From NCBI GenBank assembly GCA_035771175.1, contig CM069593.1, positions 46,189,554 to 46,253,553 on the forward strand: a stretch of 64,000 bases of DNA, given 5' to 3'. The stretch is from Paratinospora sagittata. Lineage: Eukaryota > Streptophyta > Magnoliopsida > Ranunculales > Menispermaceae. Of this stretch, positions 34,701-45,100 are shown one piece after another (the first letter of the stretch is position 1; each line of letters begins with the position of its first letter). The notes under the pieces were generated by a model, which had not been told where the DNA came from, ran no database searches, and worked only from the letters and a program-made list of their open reading frames with translations. The position numbers were made by a program, and so were the translations under genes.

Positions 34701-36950
34701 CTTTCCAGGATGATATTCTAACGTGAAATCATAATCTTTTAGGAATTTCAACCATCTACGCTGTCTCATATTCAACTCTTTCTGGTCAAATATGGTTTGA
34801 GTACAGTGTGAACTTTTCCCCATAGAGGTAATGTCTCCACAATTTCAATGCAAATACAACAGCTGCTAGTTCTAAATCATGCACAGGGTAGTTATTCTCA
34901 TGTATCTTCAGCTGTCTGGATGCATAAGCAATCACTCTACCCTCTTGCATCAATACACATCCCAAACCTACATGTGATGCATCTGTGTAAATCACCAACT
35001 CATTTCCAGGTTCTGGGTGTCACGCCCTGGGTTGCACAGCGTGCCCCCTACCCAGACGCGGGCGCACTCCCACCGCAGCGGGAGCGAACGCCTAGCCATA
35101 GTACCACATAATATTGTCTCCTGGCCACCCGGCGCACGGATCGCAACCACCCTTTGTCTGCCACTATTCACTCATGAATAGTAAAGGGCCTCCCCCAGAA
35201 TCGAACTCGAGACCTCCCTTAAGGAGTCTAATTTCGCATTCTGAGTAGCCACTGAACCATTGGCTCAGTGGTTTCAGTGGTTACTCAGAATGCGAAATTA
35301 GATTCCTTAAGGGAGGTCTCGAGTTCGATTCTGGGGGAGGCCCTTTACTATTCATGAGTGAATAGTAGGGACAAAGGGTGGTTGCGATCCGTGCGCCGGG
35401 TGGCCAGGAGACAATATTATGTGGTACTATGGCTAGGCGTTCGCCACACGGCTGCGGTCGTGGTGGTGCGCCCACGTCTGGGTAGGGGGCACGCTGTGCA
35501 ACCCAGGGCGTGACACTGGGAGTACTAAAACTGGAGTAGTAGTTAGTTTCTTCTTCAACTCAGTGAAAGCATCCTCACATACATAAGTCCACCCAAATGA
35601 CACATTTTTATGATTAAGCCTTGTGAGTGGGGAAGCCAATCGGGAAAAGCCTTCCACAAATCTTTGGTAATAACCAGCGAGACCCAGAAAACTACGGATC
35701 TCAGTCACTGTGGTTGGTCTTGGCCAATTTATGATTGCCTCAACCTTAGCAGAATCAACAGAAATACCTTCTACACTAACCACATGACCTAAAAATCTCA
35801 CTTCATGTATCCAAAACTCGCATTTACTGAATTTAGCATACAACCGATGCTCTCTCAGTGTCTGCAAAGTGATGCGGAGGTGCTGCTCATGATCTTCCTG
35901 AGTCTTGGAATAAATGAGTATATCATCATTAAACACAATAATGAACTGATCCAGATATGGTCTGAATACCCTTTGCATCAAATCCATAAACATGGCTGGG
36001 GCATTGGTCAGTCCAAAGGGCATAACAAGAAACTCATAGTGACCATACCGTGTTCTAAACGCAGTCTTTGGTACATCCTCTTCCCATATTCTTAGCTGAT
36101 GGTATCCAGATCTTAAATCAATCTTAGAGAAAAATTTAGCACCATTCAACTGATCAAATAAATCATCGATACGGGGTAAAAGATATTTATTTTTCACTGT
36201 CACCATGTTCAGCTGTCTATAATCAATGCATAACCTCAAGCTACCATCCTTCTTCTTCACAAATAGTACAGGTGCTCCCCAGGGTGACATACTTGGGGTA
36301 ATAAACCTTTTTTCCATTAACCCCTCTAATTGCACCTTGAGTTCCTGTAACTCCTTTGGCGCCATTCGATAAGGTGGAATGGAAATAGGCTTTGTAGCAA
36401 GTATCAGTTCAATAATAAAATCAATTTCCCATACTGGTGGTAATCCTGGTAAATCCTCTGGAAAAACATCTGAGTACTCACATACTCCAGGAATATCTGA
36501 GATCTGAACGCCTAAGTCCTTTTCATTTACTGGTTTTATACTAGCCAACATTTCTATCTCTGCATTAGTGGCCATCCTGCCTCGAGTGGGAGGGTTTGAA
36601 GATGTCTTGCCACTATAACTAAATGCGGGTTGTCCTGGTATTTGAAAGACTACTGTCTTACCAAAGCAGTCCACATGGGCATGATAGGCACCCAACCAAT
36701 CCATACCCAGTATAGCATCAAATTCCAGGAATTCTAAAACCCTAAGATTCACAATCATTTCAGGATCCGCATATTTGACCACACACTTTTCACACAACAT
36801 ATTTGGGTAGATTCGGTCTCCTACTGCAGTACTCAGAACCAACGGTGTACTAAGCCTAACATGAGTTAAATGCAACCTATCTACCATGTGGCCAGCAATA
36901 AAAGACAAGGTGGATCCAGCATCAATTAACACATACATCATAGTTCGCAA
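34701..36950 (-). pseudogene. pol: Protease, reverse transcriptase and RNase H part of pol, split by a foldback element
   Basis: Aspartic protease: [13 protein letters not shown] (about 36920). [67 protein letters not shown] and the catalytic box [10 protein letters not shown] (about 35930), with Asn where FIDD or YVDD is usual. Connection: RFLGHVVS and [16 protein letters not shown]. The frame is cut at 35515 by the palindromic element and resumes at 35017 into RNase H ([28 protein letters not shown]). The adjacent gag and protease frames are disrupted too, so the element is dead. Confidence 0.92.
35018..35515. mobile_element. Palindromic foldback element 2 (498 bp), tRNA-like boxes, 5-bp target duplication
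   Basis: It starts TGTCACGCCCTGGGTTGCAC and ends GTGCAACCCAGGGCGTGACA, flanked by exact CTGGG at 35013-35017 and 35516-35520. The arms meet near 35255-35275. In the right arm TGGCTCAGTGG (35261-35271) fits the pol III A box and GAGTTCGATTC (35321-35331) the B box, 60 bp apart. The left arm repeats the B-box part in inverse. The arms match closely except for a block near the tips (about 35065-35085 against 35445-35470). No coding capacity. The terminal 30 bp nearly match those of foldback 1. Confidence 0.93.
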
Positions 36951-38230
36951 ATAGAAAGCATACCTTCCACCAAATTCTTATTCGCCTCTGGATCTGGCTC
37001 TGTAACAGCCCTAGCTTGCTCTCTGACAGGCGTGGGAATAGTAACAATAGCAGATGGATTTGTTGGAGTCTGTGGGGCTGGCTGAAAAGGACACTGGTAC
37101 GCTTTATGTCCCTTGTTTCCACATAGAAAACATGTGAAAAGAGGGCGAGGTGCAGATGAAGCTGTCTGCGACACAGTGTCTGGCATGGGACGCCAACCAC
37201 TCTGACTGCCTGCTCCCCTATGCGGCCATGGTGCCCTAACCGACGATCCCTGTGTCGGTGGCCTTGTAACAGACTGTGATAGTCTGCCTGCTGGTGGTGG
37301 TAGCGTTGTTGCTAGAGGATTAACTGGAATCTCCATCGTAGTAGGCATCTCAACTATCTTTGCCTTTTTTCTGTTCACCCCACCATTTTCTGTCCCCTTT
37401 CTGCTTTCTCGGACACTGATAGGGTACCTGCTGCTCTATACCTGCCTGTGATGTGGGCGTTGCCCGTGCTGGCCTATCTGTCATCTCAGCTGTCTCATAA
37501 TCCAGTGCCTGTCGCACTACCTGATCATAGGTCTGAACACCAGCAAGAGCTAAACCTTTATTGATTGGGTCATTAAATCCTTCCTTGAGCCTCTTCATTC
37601 GCATCAAATCTGTTTGAACCATCTCAGGGGCAAACAAGGCTAGCCTATTGAACACATGTTCATATTCTCTCATAGACATGTTCTCTTGCTTCAATTCTAT
37701 AAATTGTTTCTGCCTTTTATCAACCTCAGACGGGGGATAGTAAGTCTTGTAAAAGACTTCTTTAAACTTATCCTAGGTATCTATGGGTCCCTGAGCTCGG
37801 CCTATTGTCTGCCACCATATCTCAACCTTACTCGAAAATTTAAATCGAGCAAGTCTAATCTTGTCCCTATCCAGTGCATGCATGTCCTCAAATGTAGATT
37901 CTATCCTCAGAAGCCAATCCTCAGCAACCTCTAACTCTAGACTGCCATCAAATATAGGCGGTTCACGTCTCTTAAATGCTTTCATCACATCTTCGTATCT
38001 GCGAGTCTCATCTACATCATCATGAGTATCTATTGTCTCCTGCACTGGCACATGTCGCTCTGCAGACGCACCCGCACTACTGGCACCAACCTCGGGTACT
38101 ACAGGTGCTGGAGGCCCCTATAAACTATCCTGAAGACGTGTCATCATACGCATCATCTCAGCATTTTGTCTCTGCTGAGCTATAATCATTTCTTCCAGTT
38201 TCGTTAACCTTTCTTCTTGTGGGTCCATGA
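36938..38230 (-). pseudogene. gag: gag of internal domain 1
   Basis: Starts at ATG 38230 (MDPQEERLTKLEEM). A TAG falls in LQDSL*GPP (about 38117), and a second TAG after RAQGPIDT (about 37775) sits at the same site as in domain 2. It continues with MSMREYEHVFNRLALFAPEM and ends in a complete zinc knuckle, CFLCGNKGHKAYQCP (about 37135-37095). A 1-bp change near 37365 shifts the frame compared with the domain 2 copy. Confidence 0.9.
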
Positions 38231-38399
38231 TTGCCTGATACTTCCCTTTCAATCTGCCATTCACAGAGATAAATGAGCATATAAGTCAAACAATCTGATT
38301 ACTAAGTCTTTATACGATACGTTATTTACCCGTAAACCCATAAAAACAAACATAAGATAATAAAGCTTTTAATCTTTTAGGTTTTTCATCCTAAATTTG

Positions 38400-38411
38400 G
38401 CTCTGATACCA
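38400..38411 (-). other. Primer-binding site of internal domain 1
   Basis: TGGTATCAGAGC on the minus strand, 4 bp from LTR E. It matches initiator tRNA-Met. Confidence 0.9.
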
Positions 38412-38415
38412 ATAT

Positions 38416-38813
38416 TGTTACGACGCCCCTGACGTAGGCTGACGTCATGACCGACACAATATATTATACACTGTACATACTCATATACAATATACAATGC
38501 ACTGTGAGCCTCAACAGACATTCACAATCATTCTCAAAATTTACAGAAATTTTGATAGCATATCCTCATAAAATGACATTTCACAAAACCTGATATATCA
38601 CAAATCAAATCATCTCCATATATATATATATCAAACATTCCATTGTCCAAGTATATATATGTATATATCATTGTCAAATATATTAACAGTCCAAAATAAC
38701 TATTAATATCTTATTCTCCCAAAATAACCCCTCTAGATGGTAATACATATATAAGATGTGTGATAATTATATATATTTTGATATACGCATACTTAAAAGT
38801 ACGGGGTGTGACA
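38416..38813 (-). repeat. LTR E: right outer LTR, internally deleted to 398 bp
   Basis: It starts TGTTACGACGCCCC and ends ACGGGGTGTGACA, like the others. It jumps from GATAATTATATATA directly to TTTTGATATACGCATAC, losing the roughly 1.7 kb present in LTR D between those points. Confidence 0.88.
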
Positions 38814-38818
38814 GGGTG

Positions 38819-39170
38819 AGAGAGCGAGAGAATGAGAATGAGAGCGACTGCAGAGTGAGAGAGCATGAGCAGAGACAGTGAGAGGGGGCGAGAGACAGTT
38901 AGAGAGGGAGAAAGAGAGTGAAAGAGGGCGACTGTGCGAGAGGGAGAGAGAGCACAAGCATAGAGAGAAAGGGAATGACAAGGGAGCAAGAAGAGAGCGA
39001 GACGACTGACACAGCGAGGAGGGAGAGAGAGAGGCTTCCGGCGACGACGAAACCACGGCGATGGAGGGAGGAGTTGCAGAGAGAGATTTTAGTGTGGGGT
39101 AGGTTAGAGAGGGTGGGGTCACGACCCTTTTGAGGTTGTTTTAGGTTTAGGGAAGGCGCCGCCTTCACTA
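38819..39170. other. GA-rich MULE leader continuing from 23539
   Basis: Dense GAGAG/GAGCGAG sequence on the plus strand, in register with the GA-rich stretch at 23400-23539 once the retrotransposon is removed. On the transposase strand it is a CT-rich leader. Confidence 0.6.
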
Positions 39171-39179
39171 AAAAACAAA

Positions 39180-39310
39180 AAAAATTCCTTTTTTTTTGTA
39201 TGGAAGACGTCTTTTATTTTATTTTTTTTAGTGGAGGCGTTTCGTCTTTTCTTCCATACAAAAAAAAAATATGTAGAAGGCGTCTTTTAAAAAGATGTCT
39301 TCTTAACTGC
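39180..39310. repeat. Candidate right terminal inverted region of the MULE
   Basis: It contains TTTTTTTTTGTATGGAAGAC...GTCTTTTCTTCCATACAAAA, a hairpin in its own right, plus GAAGGCGTCTTTT. Its reverse complement shares ordered blocks with 14600-14745. Confidence 0.45.
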
Positions 39311-39700
39311 TGTACCGTCAGCTCACCCCAATCCACTAGGCGCCACTGTGTCTGTTGACCGGATTTTAAATAGTCAAATTATGGCAAAATGGTCATTATT
39401 TTAAATTTAATGACACTTGTAAAAAAATTTTATTTTTTTAAGGACAATCAAGTCAAAAACCCATGAAAACACTCGCTCTCATTATAATTGGACAACCAAT
39501 TAAAATTAGGAAATCCAGCCAAAGAATATGTGCTTTTCGGCACCAACTTGGCCACACATCTAAAAATAAGGTTATATTAATTTTTCAGGCTCGTGTGAGA
39601 TTTTGGGCGGCCAACATGGCCTCGCTTGCACGCACATGTTTAGGTTGCCGGTTTGGTGATGGGATTAAAAAGTTAGGATATATGATAATATTGTGCCCTT

Positions 39701-40795
39701 ATGGGAGATCCTGATTCCCTTTGGAGGATGATTTGGAAGCTTAAAGCTCCTCAAAGATGCAAGACTTTTTTGTGGATGGTTGCGCATCGAAAGATCATGT
39801 GCAATGCTGAGCGGATGAAAAGGGGTTTCACCATGGCATCTGACTGTATTGAATGTGTGGGATGTATCGAGGATGTTGATCATATTTTTCGAAATTGCTC
39901 TAGAGCCGTACAATTATGGAAGCGTCTATTGCAGCCAGTTGAGTATCATCTTCAGAGCAATTTGGATTTCCATAGCTGGCTTGCTCATAATCTTGCTGGC
40001 GTTAATGATTGTAATGTTGACTATGACTGGGCTTCCTACTTTACAGTTGCCGTGTGGGCTCTTTGGAAATGGAGAAATGATTTAGTATTTCGTAATCTTC
40101 GTTTTCACTTCGAGTATAGCATGGCTTGGCTTAAAGGGCAAGTGGCTGAAATCATTCATGCTTTTCGTGCCCAAGTGGCGGTCCATGATGATGGACTGGT
40201 AGAGAGGGTGAAGATGGTAGGCTGGTGTGCTCCCAACCATGGTTGGACTAAGCTTAATACTGATGGATGTCTTAAGAATGCTTCATCGCGAGCAGGGGGT
40301 GGCGGTCTTCTCCGTGACTATCGTGGTATGTGGTTGAGGGGGTTTGTGGCTAATATTGGTTCTTGTACTGCAACTGAAGCTGAACTATGGGCTGCTGTTC
40401 ATGGCTTACGTCTTGCTTGGGAGGAGGGCCATCGTTCTATAGTTTTCGAAACAGATTCGGCTATGGTGGCTGGTTGGTTAAAAGGCAACAGTATGCCGCA
40501 GCTTAGCCTTTCCAACTTGGTAAATGAGTGTAGAAGACTCCTTCAGAGAGATTGGATAGTTCAAGTTGAGCACATTTACAGAGAAGGTAATAGAGCAGCA
40601 GACTATTTGGCTACTGAGGCTTTGAAGTTCAATCGGGGAGTGCGTATCCTGTCTTCCCCTCCCCGTGGGTTATCCAATATTCTGAGGGAAGATGCAACTG
40701 GGGTTACTTGGCCTAGGAGGGTTCGAGATATAGTGTGCTAGTTGTTCTTGCTGGGTATTCCCCCTCTTTTCCTTTCAAAAAAAAAAAAAAAATAT
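39701..40795 (+). pseudogene. 5'-truncated LINE: zinc-RVT plus RNase H, with poly-A tail
   Basis: An unbroken 346-codon frame (39701-40741) begins inside the zinc-binding RVT region of an L1 ORF2 (LWRMIWKLKAPQRCKTFLWM, CIECVGCIEDVDHIFRNC) and ends in an RNase H domain (LNTDGCL, GGGLLRDYRGMW, ATEAELWAAVHGLRLAW, FETDSAMV, REGNRAADYLA). A run of A at about 40778-40793 follows, as expected for target-primed insertion. No clear target duplication was found. It differs in sequence from the LINE at 11528. The ATG is incidental and expression is not implied. Confidence 0.9.
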
Positions 40796-40799
40796 CTAT

Positions 40800-41740
40800 A
40801 TAACTAATAAAATATAGACGTAAATATTTTAAAAAAGAAAATAATATTATGTTGATAACTATTTGAGTTCTATTTTAAAGTTTGTATATATTTCTTGTAG
40901 AGTCAGCAAATAGACTCTGAAAAAAAAAATGGAGAAAATCAAATTGAAAACCTTCAATAATTGCAAAGTTTATTATTACCTTGATCTGTTTGTAACTATT
41001 AGATTCGTACGAATTTATAGAATAAACAATCTCTTCAATTTTGGTGTGAGGTAGATGTTGTTAAATGTGCATATAGATCAAATAATACTTCCACATCATA
41101 AACTAAGAGGAACTCATTTCACTAGTACCAAAGCATTTCAAAGTAAAATCTTACACCTAGAACATAAGTATTCAGCTTAGAGGTGGTTAAATACCAATGA
41201 CAATATCAATAGTAATTGTGATCTACACTAACAATAGCCTCTTAACTTCTTTCCTAAAGTAGTGAATCACTTATACAAAAATAATTTTAGAATTTCTATT
41301 TAGTATAAGAAAATATTATATTGACATCCAAAAGTGTATATAATTATTTTATACTATTAGATTGTCTCGAATCATATACTAATAAACTATTTGTGACATC
41401 TAATTTTAAAATCTCACACCTAAAACACAAGTATTCAACTTAGAAGTGGTTAAATACCAATGACAATATCAGTAGTAATTGTGATTTATGCTAACAATAG
41501 CCTCTTAACTTATTTTCTAAAACAGTGAATTACTTATACAAGAATAATTTTAATTTTTTTTATTTAATATAAGAAAATATTACAGTGACATTCAAAAGTT
41601 GTCTTAAATTATATACTAATATTCTTAAAATTCTCAAATCAATTTTTTAAAAAGATAATCAACACAAGTGGAGGAAAATAAAAAAGAAAAAAAGAACTAG
41701 TTTCCTTTATATAAAAAAAAAAAGTTGCATTATCTTTAGC
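40800..41740. repeat. Gene-free stretch with a 263-bp tandem duplication (41154-41640)
   Basis: CACCTAGAACATAAGTATTC at 41154 recurs as CACCTAAAACACAAGTATTC at 41417. Both are followed by GTGGTTAAATACCAATGACA, CTAACAATAGCCTCTTAACT and ATAAGAAAATATTA blocks. Otherwise AT-rich with no gene. Confidence 0.8.
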
Positions 41741-41837
41741 AAACGCGGCGGAAAAACAAGATCCGGAGCCGGTTAACTAAACCGTCGAAAGTTTTTTTTT
41801 TTTTCTTTTCCTAACGTTAACGCTCAATATCGACTCG

Positions 41838-41845
41838 ACACGTGT
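41838..41845. promoter_or_regulatory. G-box ACACGTGT upstream of the PRR5-like gene
   Basis: A palindromic ACGT core about 290 bp before the ATG. G-boxes bind bHLH and bZIP factors such as PIFs and HY5. Function here is inferred from position only. Confidence 0.6.
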
Positions 41846-41885
41846 AAATGAAAAACTCAAAGTCCAAGCCCGCCAGCTACAAGGA

Positions 41886-41894
41886 AAAATATCT
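41886..41894 (+). promoter_or_regulatory. Evening element AAAATATCT upstream of the PRR5-like gene
   Basis: A perfect match to the nine-base evening element bound by CCA1, LHY and RVE8, about 240 bp before the ATG. In Arabidopsis, RVE8 activates PRR5 through evening elements, which fits the gene identity. Confidence 0.7.
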
Positions 41895-42053
41895 GAGGAA
41901 CTAGTGGGGGAGAAGCGTCCATGTAGGCCAACCAAAATCGTGCGTCACGCCTCTTGGGCCACAACCGCGGGCGTTTTAGATCCCCTGCCACTGCTGACGT
42001 GTCTTGTTCATGACAAGATATTTTCTGAGTCGGTGACCATAAAACCATCAACA

Positions 42054-42134
42054 ATGGCTACAAACCTCTCTCTACCTCTCCGCTTATTCTTCTTCCTCTA
42101 CTTGTGCTCTGTTTCAGTTCGCTCGTCTATATAA
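42054..42134 (+). CDS. 26-codon upstream ORF abutting the PRR5-like start codon
   Basis: ATG at 42054 opens a frame for a hydrophobic 26-residue peptide (MATNLSLPLRLFFFLYLCSV, then six more). Its TAA at 42132-42134 is immediately followed by the main ATG at 42135, giving TAAATGG in the same frame. The context ACAATGG is favourable. If the leader reaches this far it could limit or couple translation of the main frame. Transcript extent is not known. Confidence 0.6.
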   Translation: MATNLSLPLRLFFFLYLCSVSVRSSI

Positions 42135-45100
42135 ATGGAGAGCAACAGATTACGAGAAGACGGTTTTTCTGCTGCGGCGAGCGCGTCGGAAGCTGCGGTG
42201 GTGGCTTGTGGTGTGGAGCGAGAGGTGATCGGAAGAGATGATGATGCCGCGGCAGTGGCGGTGACGGTGAAGAGGCAATCGGTGAACGGAGGATCGGAGG
42301 CGGGGGTGAATTTGAGGAGTAGGAGTGGGAGTGTGAAAGGAGAGGAACAGGTGATTCGTTGGGAGAGATTTCTTCCGCGGAGAATCCTTAGGGTTTTACT
42401 GGTTGAGAATGATGATTCTACGAGGCATATTGTCGCTGCTTTGCTAAGGAAATGCAGTTATCAAGGTGCGTTCTGTTTTTTTGCTGTGATCGGTGTGTTT
42501 GTAGCGTTTGGTGACAATTGGTTTAGTAGTATCAGTGGTACTTGTAGACTTGTAGTTGTAGCGCAGGAAAAATCAATTGATTTTTTCTTCTTTTAAAAAA
42601 ATATATATATTTCAATGACTAGACAATCGATTCAGGAACTGCTATTTTTATTTTATTTTTTGTTTGTTTGTCACTTTTTTAGGAGCAAGGATGAATACTT
42701 ATATCAACTAGGAGCAATTTCTCAATTAATGAATAAAATATGGCTGAATCAAATAGATTGCTCACATCAAGATGCTTGATGCAAGTAGAAGATGAAGAAT
42801 CTTTTGTAAATATCCGCAACAAGTTATATTGGCAAGAACAAAAAACTTATCAATCTGAACTCTGAAGTATGTCGTTAAACACTATTCTTGGGGTGAAATT
42901 GCCTACCCTGATGTATCTGTTGTGTGTAATGTTGCAAGCAGAGTTTCTTCCTAGGATCCAGTGAGTAATCAACCAAAGACAACGATCCAAAGTTTAGTTT
43001 GAACTCACATCAAGAAATCAAATGCTCTCAACAAATTATTGACTAACTTGAATATTCCAAATTGGAAATCGGAAATATTTTTATCAACTCATGAGGTGTG
43101 TATGATAGATTATTTGTTGTAACTAATAGACATACCCTGTCTTCTTGTTATATGAGTGAACACATCTCTTAATGCATTAATGTTTGAACTCCAAGGGGTT
43201 GCATTGATGGATGGATGCACTAACAATCTAATAAATAACAATTGGCAGTGTAAAACTAACGATCCAATACACTTATACTTGATTTTGGCCTAGTATGCTC
43301 TTGCACCAAACTTTGTATGCGGTGCGTGTGTGGAGAATGGCGATTAGCACAATCAAATGTCTAGCCTATGGTTGAAAGAATCTCCACATAGATCGTGTTC
43401 AAATTTGTGAAATTCTCTATTTTATTCAGCGTAAAGCCATTCAAATATCCTAGTTATCAATTTATTGATTCTTGTGGTGTACACAAATCTTATGCTTTAT
43501 CTTAATTCCCAATGTGTTCAGACCAACTCTCAGATGATTCAATTTTAATTCATGATTTTGATAACTATAACCTAGACCATTCCTTCACTTAAGAAGATCT
43601 AAAAATGTTCAAACTAATGAATCCTGAAAGAAAAAAATGAACATGCTGACATAATAAAAGCTATGTGTGAAGGCAATGAGGTCTGGTAGAAATGAACAGA
43701 ACAAATATGGTACTGGAGTACTTTTTCTTTCATTTCTTTTTTGATATATAACGAGGATTGAACCCATGACCCCATAGCTTGCTTAATAAAAGTGAAAGCA
43801 TGAGCTGTGGGTTCAACCTCAAAGCTTGATCCCATCCTTTTTTAAATTTTTTTGGAAATTTTGCAATATCTTGATTCTAGAGATTATTCAAAGTTCTGCC
43901 TTTGAAGTTCTTCCCCCTTTAGTCTTGTAAATAAGAACTTGTTAAATTGCCTGCTGTAACTTATGGAGACTTTCTGTCACCTACTGCCTTAAGAAATCTT
44001 CATGCTATTTCAAAAAGCATGGTCAGCTAATTTTCTTTTCGGTTTTGTGGTTTCAACAGTTGCAGCAGTAGCAGATGGGCTCAAAGCTTGGGATATTCTC
44101 AAGGAGAGACATTTTAATTTTGATCTTGTTCTAACCGAAGTAGTGATGCCTTCACTCTCTGGGATTGGTCTGCTTTCCAAGATAATGAGCAATGAGATAT
44201 GCAAAAATATTCCTGTAATCAGTAAGCAAACATAAACTTATAGTTGTTTAGACCTCATTTTTTTTATATTGAAGACTGCTGTCTTATTGTCTTGTAAATT
44301 TTATGTCTGACAGTGATGTCTTCCCACGATTCCGTTGGCATAGTGTTTAAATGTATGTTAAAGGGTGCTGCAGACTTTCTAGTGAAACCTGTTCGAAAAA
44401 ATGAGTTGAGAAATCTATGGCAGCATGTTTGGAGAAAGTGCAGTGTAAGTTATCTCCTTTTATTATTATTATTTTTGCTAAGAATCTTCTTTTATTATTT
44501 TATATTTTGCATAGAACTTCCATATACTCACTGCTGTAGTTCATTATGCTATTTAAACTTAGAAGATCTTAACCTTCTTGCAGTCCACTAATTATGGAAA
44601 TGGACTAGAAAATGGAAACCTTAATCATATGAAAGTTGAGGGTGTGTCTGAAAATGAGACTGCTAGTAATCATGGAAGTGCAAATGATGGTGGTAGATCA
44701 AAAACTGGGGAAAGTTCTCATGCAGGAAGTGATACTCAGGTGATTGTTTTTCCAAGTTTTGTTAAACACATGAATAGTTTGTTTCTTGACGTTTCAACTT
44801 TCAAGTACAATGACTCCTAGTGGGATATTCATATAACTATGCATATACCTTATTTATTAAGGAAGATATGGAAGTCAATTGCCTGATGAGATTTTATATT
44901 ATAATTCTGCATAATGATTGGCTCTATTTAATGGAAAGTCTGAACTACTGGTTTACAGCAAATTTGTGCTTTAATTTTCATTTTTTTTAGAGTTAATTCA
45001 CATTACTTTATATTTTTTTTTGTTGCGACTGATTTCTGTTACTGGATACTGTGTTTGGTAATAGAGCTCATGCAGTAAACCTGATACCGAAATTGGAAGC

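Larger units (their letters stand above)
23540..38813 (-). mobile_element. Tandem Tekay-type Ty3/gypsy chromovirus array with nested insertions
   Basis: The outer ends TGTCACGACGCC (23540) and GGGGTGTGACA (38813) are flanked by exact GGGTG duplications (23535-23539, 38814-38818), and the GA-rich MULE sequence is continuous across them. Reading right to left in sense: LTR E (38416-38813), internal domain 1 with gag, protease, RT, RNase H and integrase (38415-33060), LTR D (33059-27256, itself interrupted), internal domain 2 reduced to gag (27255-25944), then an inverted LTR C (25943-23766) and the stub of the left LTR B (23765-23540). LTR-internal-LTR-internal-LTR arrays arise by unequal recombination between LTRs. 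Clade call: DDE integrase plus a chromodomain-like tail (LRNKEIPLVRVKW) and long LTRs. Confidence 0.85.
14590..39310 (-). mobile_element. Mutator-like element (MULE), expanded by nested insertions
   Basis: The element is inferred from a minus-strand MULE transposase gene with a plant mobile domain (15748-22042) lying between similar terminal regions. The left end (about 14600-14745) and the right end (about 39180-39310, inverted) share AAAAGACGTCTTC, CTAAAAAAATAAAA and TTGTATG(G)AAG blocks. Two insertions inside have exact target duplications (17785-20386 and 23540-38813). Without them the element is about 6.8 kb, a normal size for an autonomous MULE. The exact termini and 9-bp target duplication were not identified, so the outer limits are approximate. 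Confidence 0.55.

Noticed and set aside
38793..39168. Ser/Leu-rich minus-strand frames of 89-109 codons
   Set aside because: They are translations of the GA/CT-rich MULE leader and are present in all frames, as expected of simple sequence.
43740..43822. SINE suggested by GGGTTCAATCC-like B-box motifs
   Set aside because: Only an inverted pair of TTGAACCCA/TGGGTTCAA is present, with no A box at tRNA spacing and no defined ends.
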